Positions 8,104 to 16,411 are shown, numbered from the stretch's first letter. The stretch is DNA of 40,369 bases from Salinicola salarius (GCF_003206135.1 NZ_PZJT01000003.1:1-40369), one strand, 5' to 3'. The notes: generated by a model from the sequence alone, not told the origin. Program-made: numbers and translations.

Positions 8104-8742
8104 TTAGCCGTTTTGCTCTCGCATCCACCGGCGAACCACGCGCCGTTTCGGTCTCGACGCGTACCGGCGAGTATCGAGACGGGTCGGCACCAGAACTTCC
8201 CCTTCCGAGCTCATCGTCAGCGCGAACGTTCGGGAAGCCCCGACGGGTGAATCCTCACTGCCGTAGACGGCGATGACACGCAGCTCTATCGCCTGCAGCG
8301 TACGGCCATCGGTCGTCCGGAAATCCTCGGAAGGAAGGCCATGGAAACGCAGAACACGATCGATGATGTCGCGGAAGGAACCAATGTGGTTGTAACTGCC
8401 GGAGAGCATCGGCCCTTGCCGCGTGGTCTCGACCAGCCGAGAGACTTCGCCCTCCTTGGCCGTCGACTCCTCGAAATCGATCAGATCCCGGGAAATCGCA
8501 CCCTGATCGGTGTGAAGGATCGCGATGATATGTTCGATGAAAATCGGCTCGGGGCTCATGTTGCTGATGACGCAACGCGCCTGCAGCGTACGGCCGAAGC
8601 CGCGATTGATGATGATCTTGGGCTGGCGTTGCCGCTTGAAGTTGAGGTACAGCAACTGGGCATAGAAGAGCCATACCAGCAGCGTGCATAGACTGGTCAG
8701 CGCCGTGATGGCGGAGCTGTTCTGAGAAACCCAATCCATCAT
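8104..8742 (-). CDS. membrane-anchored protein of unknown function
   Basis: A 212-residue protein with one clear N-terminal membrane segment (about residues 9-35, SSAITALTSLCTLLVWLFYAQLLYL) and a hydrophilic C-terminal region of mixed beta/alpha character. The C-terminal end is strongly basic (RPKRRVVRRWMREQNG), consistent with the bulk being cytosolic. ATG 8742 is taken; a GTG four codons upstream is possible. It converges with the nitronate monooxygenase gene with a 37-bp gap and has no obvious operon partner. No family is recognised with confidence. Confidence 0.6.
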   Translation of the reverse strand: MMDWVSQNSSAITALTSLCTLLVWLFYAQLLYLNFKRQRQPKIIINRGFGRTLQARCVISNMSPEPIFIEHIIAILHTDQGAISRDLIDFEESTAKEGEVSRLVETTRQGPMLSGSYNHIGSFRDIIDRVLRFHGLPSEDFRTTDGRTLQAIELRVIAVYGSEDSPVGASRTFALTMSSEGEVLVPTRLDTRRYASRPKRRVVRRWMREQNG

Positions 8743-8851
8743 GTCTCTACTCACTGCCGACGGTTACGGCCTGGGAACGTAGCGGTAAATCGACGCAAGG
8801 CGCAACCAAAAAAGGCCCAGCGAAGAACGGCACAACGAAAGAAGAAAGGCA

Positions 8852-9075
8852 CAACGAAGAAAGGGAGTCGGCTGGCCGACTCCCCCAAACGTTGCTCGTC
8901 CTTGCCAAATCACCACGGCTTCCTGCCGTGCATCCCTGTGTCGCCGCTTCCTGCAGCGTCCGTCCCTGTCAAAACGCCTTCCTGGCGAAGGCGACTACTG
9001 TGGACCTCATCGGCGCCCAATAACTTGACTCACGTCAAGTATGGTCGCCAGATTTGTTTCAATACGTTTCCCGAT
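8852..9075. repeat. intergenic repeat element, copy 1
   Basis: About 224 bp that is clearly similar, with substitutions and small gaps, to 9367-9590. It opens with CAACGAAGAAAGGGAGTCGG and contains a near-perfect hairpin: arms GGGAGTCGGC (8863-8872) and GCCGACTCCC (8875-8884). It continues with the shared strings TCCCTGTGTCGCCGC and AACGCCTTCCT and ends in a dyad TTGACTCACGTCAA and an AT-rich ATTTGTTTCAA stretch. No coding potential is seen in either copy. Confidence 0.8.
9025..9038. promoter_or_regulatory. FNR/CRP-superfamily-like box (variant)
   Basis: TTGACTCACGTCAA is a perfect 5-4-5 dyad of the FNR/CRP type with C/G in place of the T/A of the FNR consensus. It lies at the equivalent place to the consensus box in the second repeat copy. 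No clear gene starts immediately downstream on the plus strand apart from a doubtful small ORF at 9210. Confidence 0.4.
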
Positions 9076-9209
9076 TGGCCTGAACCGCTTTCCGTTAGCC
9101 AACCAGGCGACACCTGCGATCTTGAAGGAGGACGGGGAGAAACACCAAAGCCGGCGCAACGCGCTGGGAAACCGATGCATCCGTCTTCCCGCCTGCCGTG
9201 AGGGAATCG

Positions 9210-9308
9210 ATGACCGACGATCCGGAACCCGATGACGTGACGAAGAACATGATTACCAGAATGACGCCCACGGAGGTGATGGTAGCAACGGCAACTGATG
9301 CAGCATGA
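9210..9308 (+). CDS. possible small ORF, 32 residues
   Basis: An ATG at 9210 follows GAGGGA with 5-base spacing and opens 32 codons (MTDDPEPDDVTKNMITR...). The product is acidic at the N-terminus with no recognisable motif. It lies about 170 bp after the first FNR-like box. Short length and lack of family make this doubtful. Confidence 0.2.
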   Translation: MTDDPEPDDVTKNMITRMTPTEVMVATATDAA

Positions 9309-9366
9309 CGAAGAGTTCAGCTCACTGTGATGCCGCAACGGGTGAGGAGGAAAATTAACGGAGGCC

Positions 9367-9590
9367 CAACGAAGAAAGGGAGTCGGTTGGCCGACTCCCC
9401 CAAGCGCTGCTCGTCCCTGCTAACTCATAACGGCGTCCTGCCGTCCGTCCCTGTGTCGCCGCATCCTGCAGCGCTCGTCCCTGTCCAAAACGCCTTCCTA
9501 GCGTTGGTATCCACTGTGGGCCTTGTCGGCATTATTTAAATTGATATGAATCAAGTATAGATGCCATATTTGTTTCAAAATGTTTCGATA
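9367..9590. repeat. intergenic repeat element, copy 2
   Basis: Second copy of the 8852-9075 element. The hairpin arms GGGAGTCGGT (9378-9387) and GCCGACTCCC (9390-9399) are kept with one G-T wobble, as are the CTCGTCCCTG, TCCCTGTGTCGCCGC and AACGCCTTCCTAGCG strings. The end carries a consensus FNR-type box and the ATTTGTTTCAAAATGTTTCGATA stretch parallel to copy 1. Conservation of hairpin and box, but not of the sequence between, suggests both matter. Confidence 0.8.
9541..9554. promoter_or_regulatory. FNR/ANR consensus box
   Basis: TTGATATGAATCAA matches the FNR/ANR consensus TTGAT-N4-ATCAA exactly. An AT-rich stretch about 30 bases further (GATAAAAT near 9587) could serve as a -10 region for an anaerobically activated transcript reading right. 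The only downstream plus-strand candidate is the 21-codon ORF at 9645; alternatively the transcript is non-coding. Confidence 0.55.
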
Positions 9591-9644
9591 AAATTAAAGT
9601 TGTCGCATAACGGCGTCACTTACGATCATTACAACCATTCAATC

Positions 9645-9710
9645 ATGAACACCCGCGATCTATTCCAACCGAGAAAGCGGCGCAAACCATTGATATACAA
9701 TGCTTTCTAA
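9645..9710 (+). CDS. possible small basic ORF, 21 residues
   Basis: ATG 9645 to TAA 9710 encodes a 21-residue basic peptide starting MNTRDLFQPRKRRKP. It is the first ORF downstream of the FNR consensus box. There is no good ribosome binding site and no known family, so it may be chance. Confidence 0.2.
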   Translation: MNTRDLFQPRKRRKPLIYNAF

Positions 9711-9742
9711 AAACCAAAATAAATATAAATGAATTATTGTTT

Positions 9743-10441
9743 CTATTTGCTTTGCTCTTCCAACAATTCAATCTGGATCTGCTGGAGTTCGATTAACTTA
9801 TCCCATTGCTGAGCCATCTGATGATCGATCTTCTCGTGGAGTTGCCGGATTTCGAGCTCTGCCTTGAGATTGATGCGGTAGTCGTTTTCGCTTCGTAACC
9901 GATCCTTGGTTTCCTGCCGGCGCTGGCTCATCATGATCACCGGGGCCTGGACCGCCGCCAGACTGGAAAGTACGAGATTGAGCAGGATAAACGGATAAGG
10001 ATCAAAGGGCCTGGTCAGTATCCCACCCACATTGACGATGACCCACACCAGCAGCACGGCCGAGAACGTCAGGATAAAGGCCCAGGAACCGCCGAACAGC
10101 GCCACCCGATCCGCCATGCGCTCCCCGAACGTCGCGGACCTGTCCAGCAAGTCCTCCGGGTTTTTCGAGATGAGCTGCCTGTTATTGAGACTCTCGATGA
10201 CCTGGTGTTCCAGCTCGCCCAGTTCACCGCGCTCTTCCTCCAGCATTCGCTCGACGTAGAGATGGCGAAACCTGGCAAGATCCTCGCGGCAGATCATCTT
10301 GCCCTCTTCCCAGCCGGGCGCCGCACTGGCGATCAACGCAGACACGCCCGGCCGCACGGCAATCCAGGGTTTGAGAGCGCCCGTCTCGAACCGACGCTGG
10401 CAAACGTGGCATATCCACCTATGCGTATCGTTCATCGCCAT
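9743..10441 (-). CDS. DUF1003 membrane protein
   Basis: A 232-residue protein with an N-terminal CxxC pair (WICHVCQRRF) that may bind metal, a hydrophilic linker and then the DUF1003 core. That core has two adjacent membrane segments around residues 115-135 (WAFILTFSAVLLVWVIVNVG) and 150-172 (FDPYPFILLNLVLSSLAAVQAPVIMMSQ), followed by RRQETKDRLRSENDYRINLKAE and a C-terminal coiled-coil. The motif FDPYPFILLNL and MMSQRRQ...D is the hallmark of the family. The family's function is not established. The gene is single on the minus strand, with 180 bp to the next gene upstream. Confidence 0.9.
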   Translation of the reverse strand: MAMNDTHRWICHVCQRRFETGALKPWIAVRPGVSALIASAAPGWEEGKMICREDLARFRHLYVERMLEEERGELGELEHQVIESLNNRQLISKNPEDLLDRSATFGERMADRVALFGGSWAFILTFSAVLLVWVIVNVGGILTRPFDPYPFILLNLVLSSLAAVQAPVIMMSQRRQETKDRLRSENDYRINLKAELEIRQLHEKIDHQMAQQWDKLIELQQIQIELLEEQSK

Positions 10442-10621
10442 TTCTCACCTGTGAATCACGCGCCCGGAAACATCGAGACAGATTAAACGGCATTGTCAGC
10501 CGGAGAGGAATGGTATTCAGCGGTGGGGGAGAAATGCCAGGATGCTATGGCTTAGCCCCGGCTTAGAATGAATGCGAAAAGACCAGTCACGGTCGCTCAA
10601 GAAATAGACGGAATCATACCC

Positions 10622-11290
10622 TCAAGAAAGATATTCCGAGTAGCTTTCGGCAAGCCTCTGGATATTCTGATCCATAAATTGCAAATGCACCTTCATGGCG
10701 TCTTCCGCAGCGTCGGGATCGCGCTTGGCGATGGCTTCGATAATCCGCGTGTGCTCCTCGACGATCGCAGGCACGCGTTCTTCGTTAAGAAACAACATCC
10801 GGACACGGTTGATATGCAACTGAACGTGGTAAATGATTTGCCACACTGACGGTCGCCCAGCGATATCGGCAATCTTTTGATGAAGCTCTTCGTCGAGGGT
10901 TTCGATCTTGTAGTACTGCCCTTGCCGATAAACTAGCCGCTGATGCTCGAGGTTATCGTAAAGATCTCGAGCATCGCGGTCGCTACATTGCACGGCGGCG
11001 TCGCGTATCAGGGCGCATTCCAGCACCGAGCGCGTGTAATGGGCCGCCTTGACGACATCGAGCCGAATGGGCGTCACGAATGTGCCGCGCTGGGCGAAGA
11101 TATCGACGAAGCCATCGTAGCGTAGTCGCATCAAGGCTTCTCGAATCGGCGTGCGGCTGATGCCGAACTCTTCCGACAGCGCTTTTTCGTGAATCCTTTC
11201 ACCGGGTTTCAGTACGGTGGTGATGATCTTGTCGCGTATATCGCTATAGGCACGATCACTCGACGACCGTTCTTGCACCCCTTTCATCAT
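10622..11290 (-). CDS. GntR-family regulator, FCD (FadR/VanR) subfamily
   Basis: A 222-residue repressor/activator with an N-terminal winged helix (about residues 10-75; KALSEEFGISRTPIREALMRL contains the recognition helix). The all-helical FCD ligand domain (about 85-215) keeps the metal-binding pattern: an early Asp/Arg helix, then His residues in EELHQKI and the HTRIIEAI segment. It is the last gene of the minus-strand operon with dctP-dctQ-dctM and the 2-hydroxyacid dehydrogenase, 62 bp after the latter. It therefore probably responds to the carboxylate taken up by the TRAP transporter. A likely operator is the palindrome upstream of dctP. Confidence 0.9.
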   Translation of the reverse strand: MMKGVQERSSSDRAYSDIRDKIITTVLKPGERIHEKALSEEFGISRTPIREALMRLRYDGFVDIFAQRGTFVTPIRLDVVKAAHYTRSVLECALIRDAAVQCSDRDARDLYDNLEHQRLVYRQGQYYKIETLDEELHQKIADIAGRPSVWQIIYHVQLHINRVRMLFLNEERVPAIVEEHTRIIEAIAKRDPDAAEDAMKVHLQFMDQNIQRLAESYSEYLS

Positions 11291-11352
11291 GCTTTCGACT
11301 CCTGGCTAACGCGGCCCATTACGTTCTGTTACCCCCATCCTAACCTTCCGCC

Positions 11353-12552
11353 CTACGCGGGGCTAACCGTTTGCGGCACGCAAGAATCACGTATCAACGA
11401 GCGGTCTAGATCCTGAAGGTTGCTGCATCCAAGAAGCCCCAGGGTTCGATCCATCTCCTTGTGCAGTAAGCCAAGCGCATGATCGACGCCCGCCTGGCCG
11501 CCGGCACCCAGCCCGTAGAGCGTCGTGCGGCCGAGCAGTACCGCGTCTGCCCCCAGAAGTACCGCCTTGAGAATATCACTGCCGCGCCTGAAACCGCCGT
11601 CCAGCAAGATGGTGAGCGCGTCACCGACAGCGGCCCTGACGTCGGGAAGGATTTCCATCGGCGAGACGGAGCTGTCCAATTGGCGCCCCCCATGATTGGA
11701 CAGCACGATGCCATCGATACCGTATTCCACCGCCGTGCGAGCTTCTTCCACCGACAGGATGCCCTTGATCAACAAGTTGCCGGACCAGTTATCCCGCAGC
11801 CAGCGAATGTCCTCCCAGTTCAGAGAGGGCATCAGATGCTTGCCTATCTCGGCAGCCGCACCCTGCACGGACGAATCCTCGGGCGGCAAGAGGTCCCCCA
11901 GGTTCTTGAAGGTCGGCACGCCATGCGGATACAGCACATCCTTCATCCAGCGGGGCCTGCTCAACACATGCAGCTTGTTGCGCCAATTGAGCACGAGGGG
12001 ACGCGCGTAATTGCGCGTATCCCATTCCCGGTTTCCGTAGATGGCGCTATCCGTGGTCACGACGATGGTGTCGTAGCCTGACGCCCGACAGCGGTCGACC
12101 AGGTTCTTCACATAGTCATGGTCGCGATAGAAGTAGATCTGCATCCATGGCCATCCACCGGGGACCTTGGCGATCTCTTCCAGCGGCTCGGTCGAGGCAT
12201 TGCTCAGCGTGAAGGGAATCCCCCGGGCCGCCGCAGCGCGGGCCAGCTTGGAATCCCCGTCCTGGGTGATCATGCCGTTGAACCCCGTCGGCCCGATCAC
12301 GACCGGCATGCTCACCCGGTGGCCCAACAGGTCTCGGCCGAGATCCCGCTGACTGACATCGGTCAGCGTCTTGGGCGTGAACCGATAGCGGTTGAAGACG
12401 GCCCGGTTGTTCAGCAGGCTGACTTCGTCGTCGGCGCCGCCATGAATGTATTCATAGACGAAGTTCGGAAGCCGTCGGCGTGCGATCTCGGCAAGCTCCG
12501 CGATGCTCAGTGCCTGATCGTAGCGCTGTCTGCGCGGCATGCTTCTTTTCAT
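11353..12552 (-). CDS. FMN-dependent alpha-hydroxyacid dehydrogenase (LldD/mandelate dehydrogenase family)
   Basis: A 399-residue flavoenzyme that oxidises an L-2-hydroxy acid to the 2-oxo acid; family members act on lactate, glycolate, mandelate or long-chain hydroxy acids. Visible motifs are the N-terminal ARRRLPNFVYEYIHGGADDE, K263 in LLIKGILS and the active-site stretch SNHGGRQLD with catalytic H287. The FMN phosphate site lies in LLDGGFRRGSDILKAVLLGAD. The start ATG 12552 has GGAG 6 bases upstream; a TTG six codons earlier is less likely. The gene starts 14 bp after dctM ends, so the TRAP transporter probably imports its substrate. Sequence alone does not separate lactate from other substrates. 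Confidence 0.9.
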   Translation of the reverse strand: MKRSMPRRQRYDQALSIAELAEIARRRLPNFVYEYIHGGADDEVSLLNNRAVFNRYRFTPKTLTDVSQRDLGRDLLGHRVSMPVVIGPTGFNGMITQDGDSKLARAAAARGIPFTLSNASTEPLEEIAKVPGGWPWMQIYFYRDHDYVKNLVDRCRASGYDTIVVTTDSAIYGNREWDTRNYARPLVLNWRNKLHVLSRPRWMKDVLYPHGVPTFKNLGDLLPPEDSSVQGAAAEIGKHLMPSLNWEDIRWLRDNWSGNLLIKGILSVEEARTAVEYGIDGIVLSNHGGRQLDSSVSPMEILPDVRAAVGDALTILLDGGFRRGSDILKAVLLGADAVLLGRTTLYGLGAGGQAGVDHALGLLHKEMDRTLGLLGCSNLQDLDRSLIRDSCVPQTVSPA

Positions 12553-12566
12553 GTCAGCTCCATCAT

Positions 12567-13847
12567 TCAACCGTTATGCAGAATACTTAAGGGATAGGTC
12601 ACGATCTCGGGGAAGATAATCAGTGCAAACAGGATCGCCACGTACATCAACAGCATCGGCCATATGCCGCGCGAAATGTCGATGATGCTGATTCGGCTGA
12701 TGCTGCACCCCACATAGAGCACCGTGCCCACCGGCGGTGTGATCAAGCCGATGGAGAGGTTGATGATCATCACCACACCGAAGTAGACGGGATCGATACC
12801 GAGCTGCTCGACCACGGGAATCAGCACGGGCGCGAAAATCAGCACGGCGGGCGTCATGTCCATCACGCAGCCGAACAGCAGCAGTATGACCATGATGATC
12901 AAGAGCATCAGCGTCGGGCTATCGGTAATACTCATGAGCCCTGCCGCGATCTGGGAAGGAACCTGCGCTACCGTGATCGCATACGCCGTGACAATGGCCG
13001 CCGAGGCGATCAGCATCACGATGGCCGTGGTCTTGGCGGTATTGGTAAGCACATCGAAAAGCTGCGTCAGGCGAATTTCTCGATAGCAGAGGCTGATCAA
13101 CAGCGCGTATACCGCAGCGACGACGCCCGCTTCTGTCGGCGTGAACACGCCGCCACGCAGACCGACGATGATGATCAAGGGCAACAGCAAGGCCCAGAAG
13201 GCACGTTTGAAGGTGTGAAGCCGCGCCTGCCAGTTTGCACGCTCGAGTCGTTTGGTATCGGCTTTGCGCGCGACCAACCACCAGGTGAACGTCATACCGA
13301 TCGCCATGATAATTCCGGGCACGATACCGCCCATGAACAACCCGGTAATCGAAACGCCGCCCACGACCCCATAAAGTATCAAGGGAATGCTTGGCGGAAT
13401 CACGGTCCCCACGATGCCGACGGAGGCTACCAAGGCGGTCGAGCGCTTCTTCTCGTAGCCTTGCGCCACCATCATGGGAATGAGGATCGCCCCCAGCGCC
13501 GCGGTATCGGCAACCGCGGAGCCGGATAAGCCTGCAAAGATCACGCCTGCCACGATGGCGACATAGCCCAGGCCGCCTTTCACATGGCCCACCAGTGACG
13601 AGGCAAAGTCGACGATGCGCTTGGAAACGCCCCCGGCATTCATGATTTCGCCGGTCAGGATGAAAAAGGGAATGGCCATCAAGGCAAAGCTATTCGCGCC
13701 GGTGATGAAGTGCTCGGCCAGTGTCGTGACATTGAACATGTCCTGGGTCCACATCATCACCACGGCGGAACTGAGCATGGCGAAGGCGATCGGCATGCCG
13801 ATCAACATCAACGAGAACAGCACGGCGAGGAAGACGACGACCATCAT
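12567..13847 (-). CDS. dctM: TRAP transporter large permease, DctM family
   Basis: A 426-residue integral membrane protein with about twelve hydrophobic helices. It is the transport subunit of a tripartite ATP-independent periplasmic (TRAP) system, which couples uptake to the sodium gradient. Characteristic strings: FFILTGEIMNAGGVSKRIVDFA, GSAVADTAALGAILIPMM and IIPPSIPLILYGV-like VIPPSIPLILYGVVGG, plus NLSIGLITPPVGTVLYVG near the C-terminus. It overlaps dctQ by 4 bp (ATGA) and is followed by the hydroxyacid dehydrogenase, so translation is coupled within the operon. Confidence 0.95.
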   Translation of the reverse strand: MMVVVFLAVLFSLMLIGMPIAFAMLSSAVVMMWTQDMFNVTTLAEHFITGANSFALMAIPFFILTGEIMNAGGVSKRIVDFASSLVGHVKGGLGYVAIVAGVIFAGLSGSAVADTAALGAILIPMMVAQGYEKKRSTALVASVGIVGTVIPPSIPLILYGVVGGVSITGLFMGGIVPGIIMAIGMTFTWWLVARKADTKRLERANWQARLHTFKRAFWALLLPLIIIVGLRGGVFTPTEAGVVAAVYALLISLCYREIRLTQLFDVLTNTAKTTAIVMLIASAAIVTAYAITVAQVPSQIAAGLMSITDSPTLMLLIIMVILLLFGCVMDMTPAVLIFAPVLIPVVEQLGIDPVYFGVVMIINLSIGLITPPVGTVLYVGCSISRISIIDISRGIWPMLLMYVAILFALIIFPEIVTYPLSILHNG

Positions 13848-14362
13848 GACACCGACTCCTGGTCATGATCGTATGCCCATGTGGGGCCATTGCGGCCGGT
13901 CAGGACAAAGCTCAACGCCTGGTACGCCATCACCGCGGACATCAGAATGGCCGCGATCATGCCGGCATAGTAGTAATTGTTGATGGGAATATCGGTGGCG
14001 GGCCCTGTAATCCCCACATTCAGTTCGATCAGGACCAGAAGCCCTTTGACCACGAGCGTCATCACCGCCACGGTCAGGGCCGTCGTCAACAGAAAAAGTA
14101 ACTTCTGAAGCCAACCGGGAATATGGCGCACCAGGATATCCACTCCCAAGTGGCTATGTTCCATCACTGCGAGAATGGCTCCCAAGAACACGACCCAAAC
14201 GAAAAGGTATCGTGCCACCTCGCTGGACCATGTCAGCCCGCTATCGAAACCATAGCGGAGAACGACATTGGTAAATACGAACCCCACCATCAATACCAGT
14301 GCAGCGGCAATGGCAAATTTGATCGACTTTTTCAAGAAACCGAACAAGGTCGTCATCGACAT
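13844..14362 (-). CDS. dctQ: TRAP transporter small permease, DctQ family
   Basis: A 172-residue protein with four membrane helices (about residues 12-32, 48-66, 85-108 and 130-152), the standard DctQ topology. The family motif is seen in the second helix region as TWSSEVARYLFVWVVFLGA. It forms the membrane domain together with DctM. It lies 72 bp after dctP with a strong hairpin between, and overlaps dctM by 4 bp. The C-terminus is short and charged. Confidence 0.92.
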   Translation of the reverse strand: MSMTTLFGFLKKSIKFAIAAALVLMVGFVFTNVVLRYGFDSGLTWSSEVARYLFVWVVFLGAILAVMEHSHLGVDILVRHIPGWLQKLLFLLTTALTVAVMTLVVKGLLVLIELNVGITGPATDIPINNYYYAGMIAAILMSAVMAYQALSFVLTGRNGPTWAYDHDQESVS

Positions 14363-14388
14363 GAAACCACCCCTTATATACTCGGTTT

Positions 14389-14419
14389 TGCCATGCGAAC
14401 TTCAGGAGTTCGCATGGCA
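14389..14419 (-). terminator. intercistronic hairpin between dctP and dctQ
   Basis: A perfect 13-bp stem: TGCCATGCGAACT (14389-14401) and AGTTCGCATGGCA (14407-14419) around a 5-base loop. In the operon's direction there is no long U-tract after it, so it is more likely an mRNA-stabilising or partial-termination element. That would favour higher DctP than permease levels, as is common in TRAP operons. Confidence 0.65.
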
Positions 14420-14434
14420 TTCGTATGACAGACC

Positions 14435-15439
14435 TTAAGAGCCTTCACGGACCATGTTCACCATGTCTTCAGCCCAGTCATACTGACTGTAAAAGTCGTC
14501 ATAGATCGGCTGAACGGCTTTCACCATTTCATCGTGGAATTCCTGGCTCGGTTCCGTCACTTCCAGGCCGGCCTGCTCTAGCTCTTGCTTGATCTGGGAC
14601 GCGGATTCCCGCATCAGCTGCCACTCCATCTCCATGGATTGACGAGAGGCTTCCTGGATGACGTCTTTCTCGTCATCGCTCAGACTGTTGTAAAACTGCT
14701 GGTTCATCAGGTACACGTTGGGGCTAAACATGTGCCGGCTTTCCAGCACGTTGTTCTGCACTTCATACCACCCTGAGCGATAAAGCGTGGCCAGGGGGTT
14801 ATCCTGTCCGTCGATCACCCCCTGCTCGAGCGCCGGGTAGACTTCGGACATCCCCATGGTCTGCACGTTGGCGCCTAACGCCTGCCCCACTTCCACGTAA
14901 AGTTCCAGGTTGGGCATTCTCAGCTTGAAGCCATCGAAGTCATCCATGCTGTCGATTTTTTCCTTGCTCGAGAAAACCCGAAACCCATTAGCCGTCCACG
15001 CCAGGGGCTCTACCCCCAGCTCACGGAAATAGGGATCGATCTTCTCGCCGACAGGGCCATTAAGCATCGACTGTGCTTGGTCATAGTCTTCGAACAGAAA
15101 TGGCCACTCGGGAAACCCGATTTGCGGCTTGGCTGTCTGCAATCCCATCCCGGCAATCGCCATTTCGATGCTGCCGGTTCTGACGCCATTGGTGTATTGC
15201 CGCTCATCGCCGAGCGAGCTGTTGGGGTAGATCTTCACCTGCATGTCGGAATGGCTTTCGACATACGGTTTGAATTTTTCGCGGATGGCCACGTTTTGAG
15301 GATGATCTTCCGCGAAGTAACTCGCGACCTTGATGGTCGCCGTGCTTTGTGCGTAGACATGTCCGGCAAACATGGCCGTTCCCACCAATGCGGAACCAAC
15401 CAGAGTGCGGCCTATGATGGCTGGGAGTGAATATGTCAT
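14435..15439 (-). CDS. dctP: TRAP transporter substrate-binding protein, DctP family
   Basis: A 334-residue periplasmic binding protein. The N-terminal signal peptide runs to about residue 30 (LVGSALVGTAMFAGHVYAQS; cleavage after YAQ or AYA-like). The mature protein has the DctP landmarks: FAEDHPQNVAIREKFKPYVE, IYPNSSLGDERQYTNGVRTGSIEMAI, and the conserved substrate arginine in the FDGFKLRMPNLELY segment. It is the first gene of the operon and would set the substrate specificity. The neighbouring FMN dehydrogenase and GntR/FCD regulator suggest a hydroxy- or oxo-carboxylate ligand. Promoter and a palindrome lie upstream at 15505. Confidence 0.95.
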   Translation of the reverse strand: MTYSLPAIIGRTLVGSALVGTAMFAGHVYAQSTATIKVASYFAEDHPQNVAIREKFKPYVESHSDMQVKIYPNSSLGDERQYTNGVRTGSIEMAIAGMGLQTAKPQIGFPEWPFLFEDYDQAQSMLNGPVGEKIDPYFRELGVEPLAWTANGFRVFSSKEKIDSMDDFDGFKLRMPNLELYVEVGQALGANVQTMGMSEVYPALEQGVIDGQDNPLATLYRSGWYEVQNNVLESRHMFSPNVYLMNQQFYNSLSDDEKDVIQEASRQSMEMEWQLMRESASQIKQELEQAGLEVTEPSQEFHDEMVKAVQPIYDDFYSQYDWAEDMVNMVREGS

Positions 15440-15504
15440 TCGTTGTGCTCTCCGTTCGCTGATACAGGCGCTGGCATCGAAGGCTCTCTATGAAGCCGGC
15501 TGAT

Positions 15505-15514
15505 ATACTAGTAT
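15505..15514. promoter_or_regulatory. possible GntR operator upstream of dctP
   Basis: A perfect 10-bp palindrome ATACTAGTAT lies 66 bases before the dctP start. AT-rich dyads with TAGTA centres are used by some FCD-type GntR regulators, and this operon encodes one. The assignment is by position and symmetry only. Confidence 0.4.
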
Positions 15515-15758
15515 TCACTTCCCGGTACGCCTAGAAAGACTTTTGTCTAAATACAAACGTCTTGGTTGCTGTGTTGGTCATGAACAGGAAGCTCAAGGCT
15601 GCCTATGTTGGGAAGGCTTGTATAAGCTCGAGGCTCGGCAAGAGACATAGACGGCCCTCACCAACCAGTTTCATATCTCGAGCTTTCTAGCCCTGCTGCA
15701 GCACTAAGGGCGGTATCCGGCAGCGCCGATCAGCCGCCAAACGGTGGCTTTCTACCTA
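15515..15758. other. intergenic stretch without recognised features
   Basis: No gene, strong hairpin or repeat is recognised between the dctP control region and the possible decayed coding sequence at 15759. Promoter elements for dctP probably lie at its left edge. Confidence 0.4.
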
Positions 15759-16258
15759 ATGGCATGCCGGCTTCCGGAGCAGTTGGCGGCCACACTGACG
15801 CCGTTGGCGCACGAAGAGCCGCCGCTCGCGGAAAGCTATGCAGGACGTAGCCCCAACACTCGTTGGGCCAGCCAGGATTTGAGCTGATACCCGCAGATGG
15901 CCCACTCAAATGGATGTCAGGGCTGTTCGCTGGGGGGATGCTCGATGGACGCGACCACCTGGTGCAGAAACGGCATACCGACCGGGCGATGCTGAACGTC
16001 ATTCTCGACTTCTCGGTCAAGCTGCACGACATCTACCCGCAACTGACGAGCTATCGGTGACTCGTGTAACAGCTTCGCGAGCAGACGCCCCACAAAGGCT
16101 GGCACTTCTACGATCATCTCGAGGAATGCCTGGCTAACCGCCATCATCCCCTTATATCTGGAGATACCCTACTCGACATGCTGCGCGGGACGACCACTAT
16201 GGAAGAACAACGCGATGCGATTCATTGCACAGCCTGTGATGTATTCAAATTGCTGTAA
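15759..16258 (+). pseudogene. possible decayed gene, frames shifted
   Basis: Three adjacent plus-strand segments read like protein but in different frames or with stops between them. The first is MACRLPEQLAATLTPLAHEE... (15759-15881). Then comes DRAMLNVILDFSVKLHDIYP (to 16060) and LREQTPHKGWHFYDHLEECL... (about 16073-16258). Each has plausible amphipathic composition, and the breaks would need only one frameshift and one or two stop mutations. No family is recognised. A real gene, if it was one, is inactive. Confidence 0.25.
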
Positions 16259-16411
16259 CAGGGTAGCGCATCGAAGTCGCTCACCGACGAGGTCCGTCAC
16301 GAAGCAACCTTATAGGCCGTCTTTAGATGACGAAGGATTTTTACGGTGGGAAATGGAAGACGCCTTGACGGTTTTTAGATATCACACTGAATGATAACGA
16401 CGTCGGCGATG

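Noticed and set aside
9030..9338. 102-codon minus-strand open frame in the repeat region
   Set aside because: It overlaps one repeat copy, is Cys/His/Arg-rich in a random manner, and has no equivalent opposite the second repeat copy.
8852..9590. CRISPR array or insertion sequence for the duplicated 224-bp element
   Set aside because: Only two long diverged copies without spacer regularity, no transposase and no target-site duplication were seen.
12552..12570. TTG start of the 2-hydroxyacid dehydrogenase at 12570
   Set aside because: ATG 12552 has a GGAG six bases upstream and fits the family N-terminus better.
15730..16032. 100-codon minus-strand open frame
   Set aside because: Composition is random-looking (Ser/Pro/Arg-rich), and plus-strand segments look more protein-like, although those are broken too.
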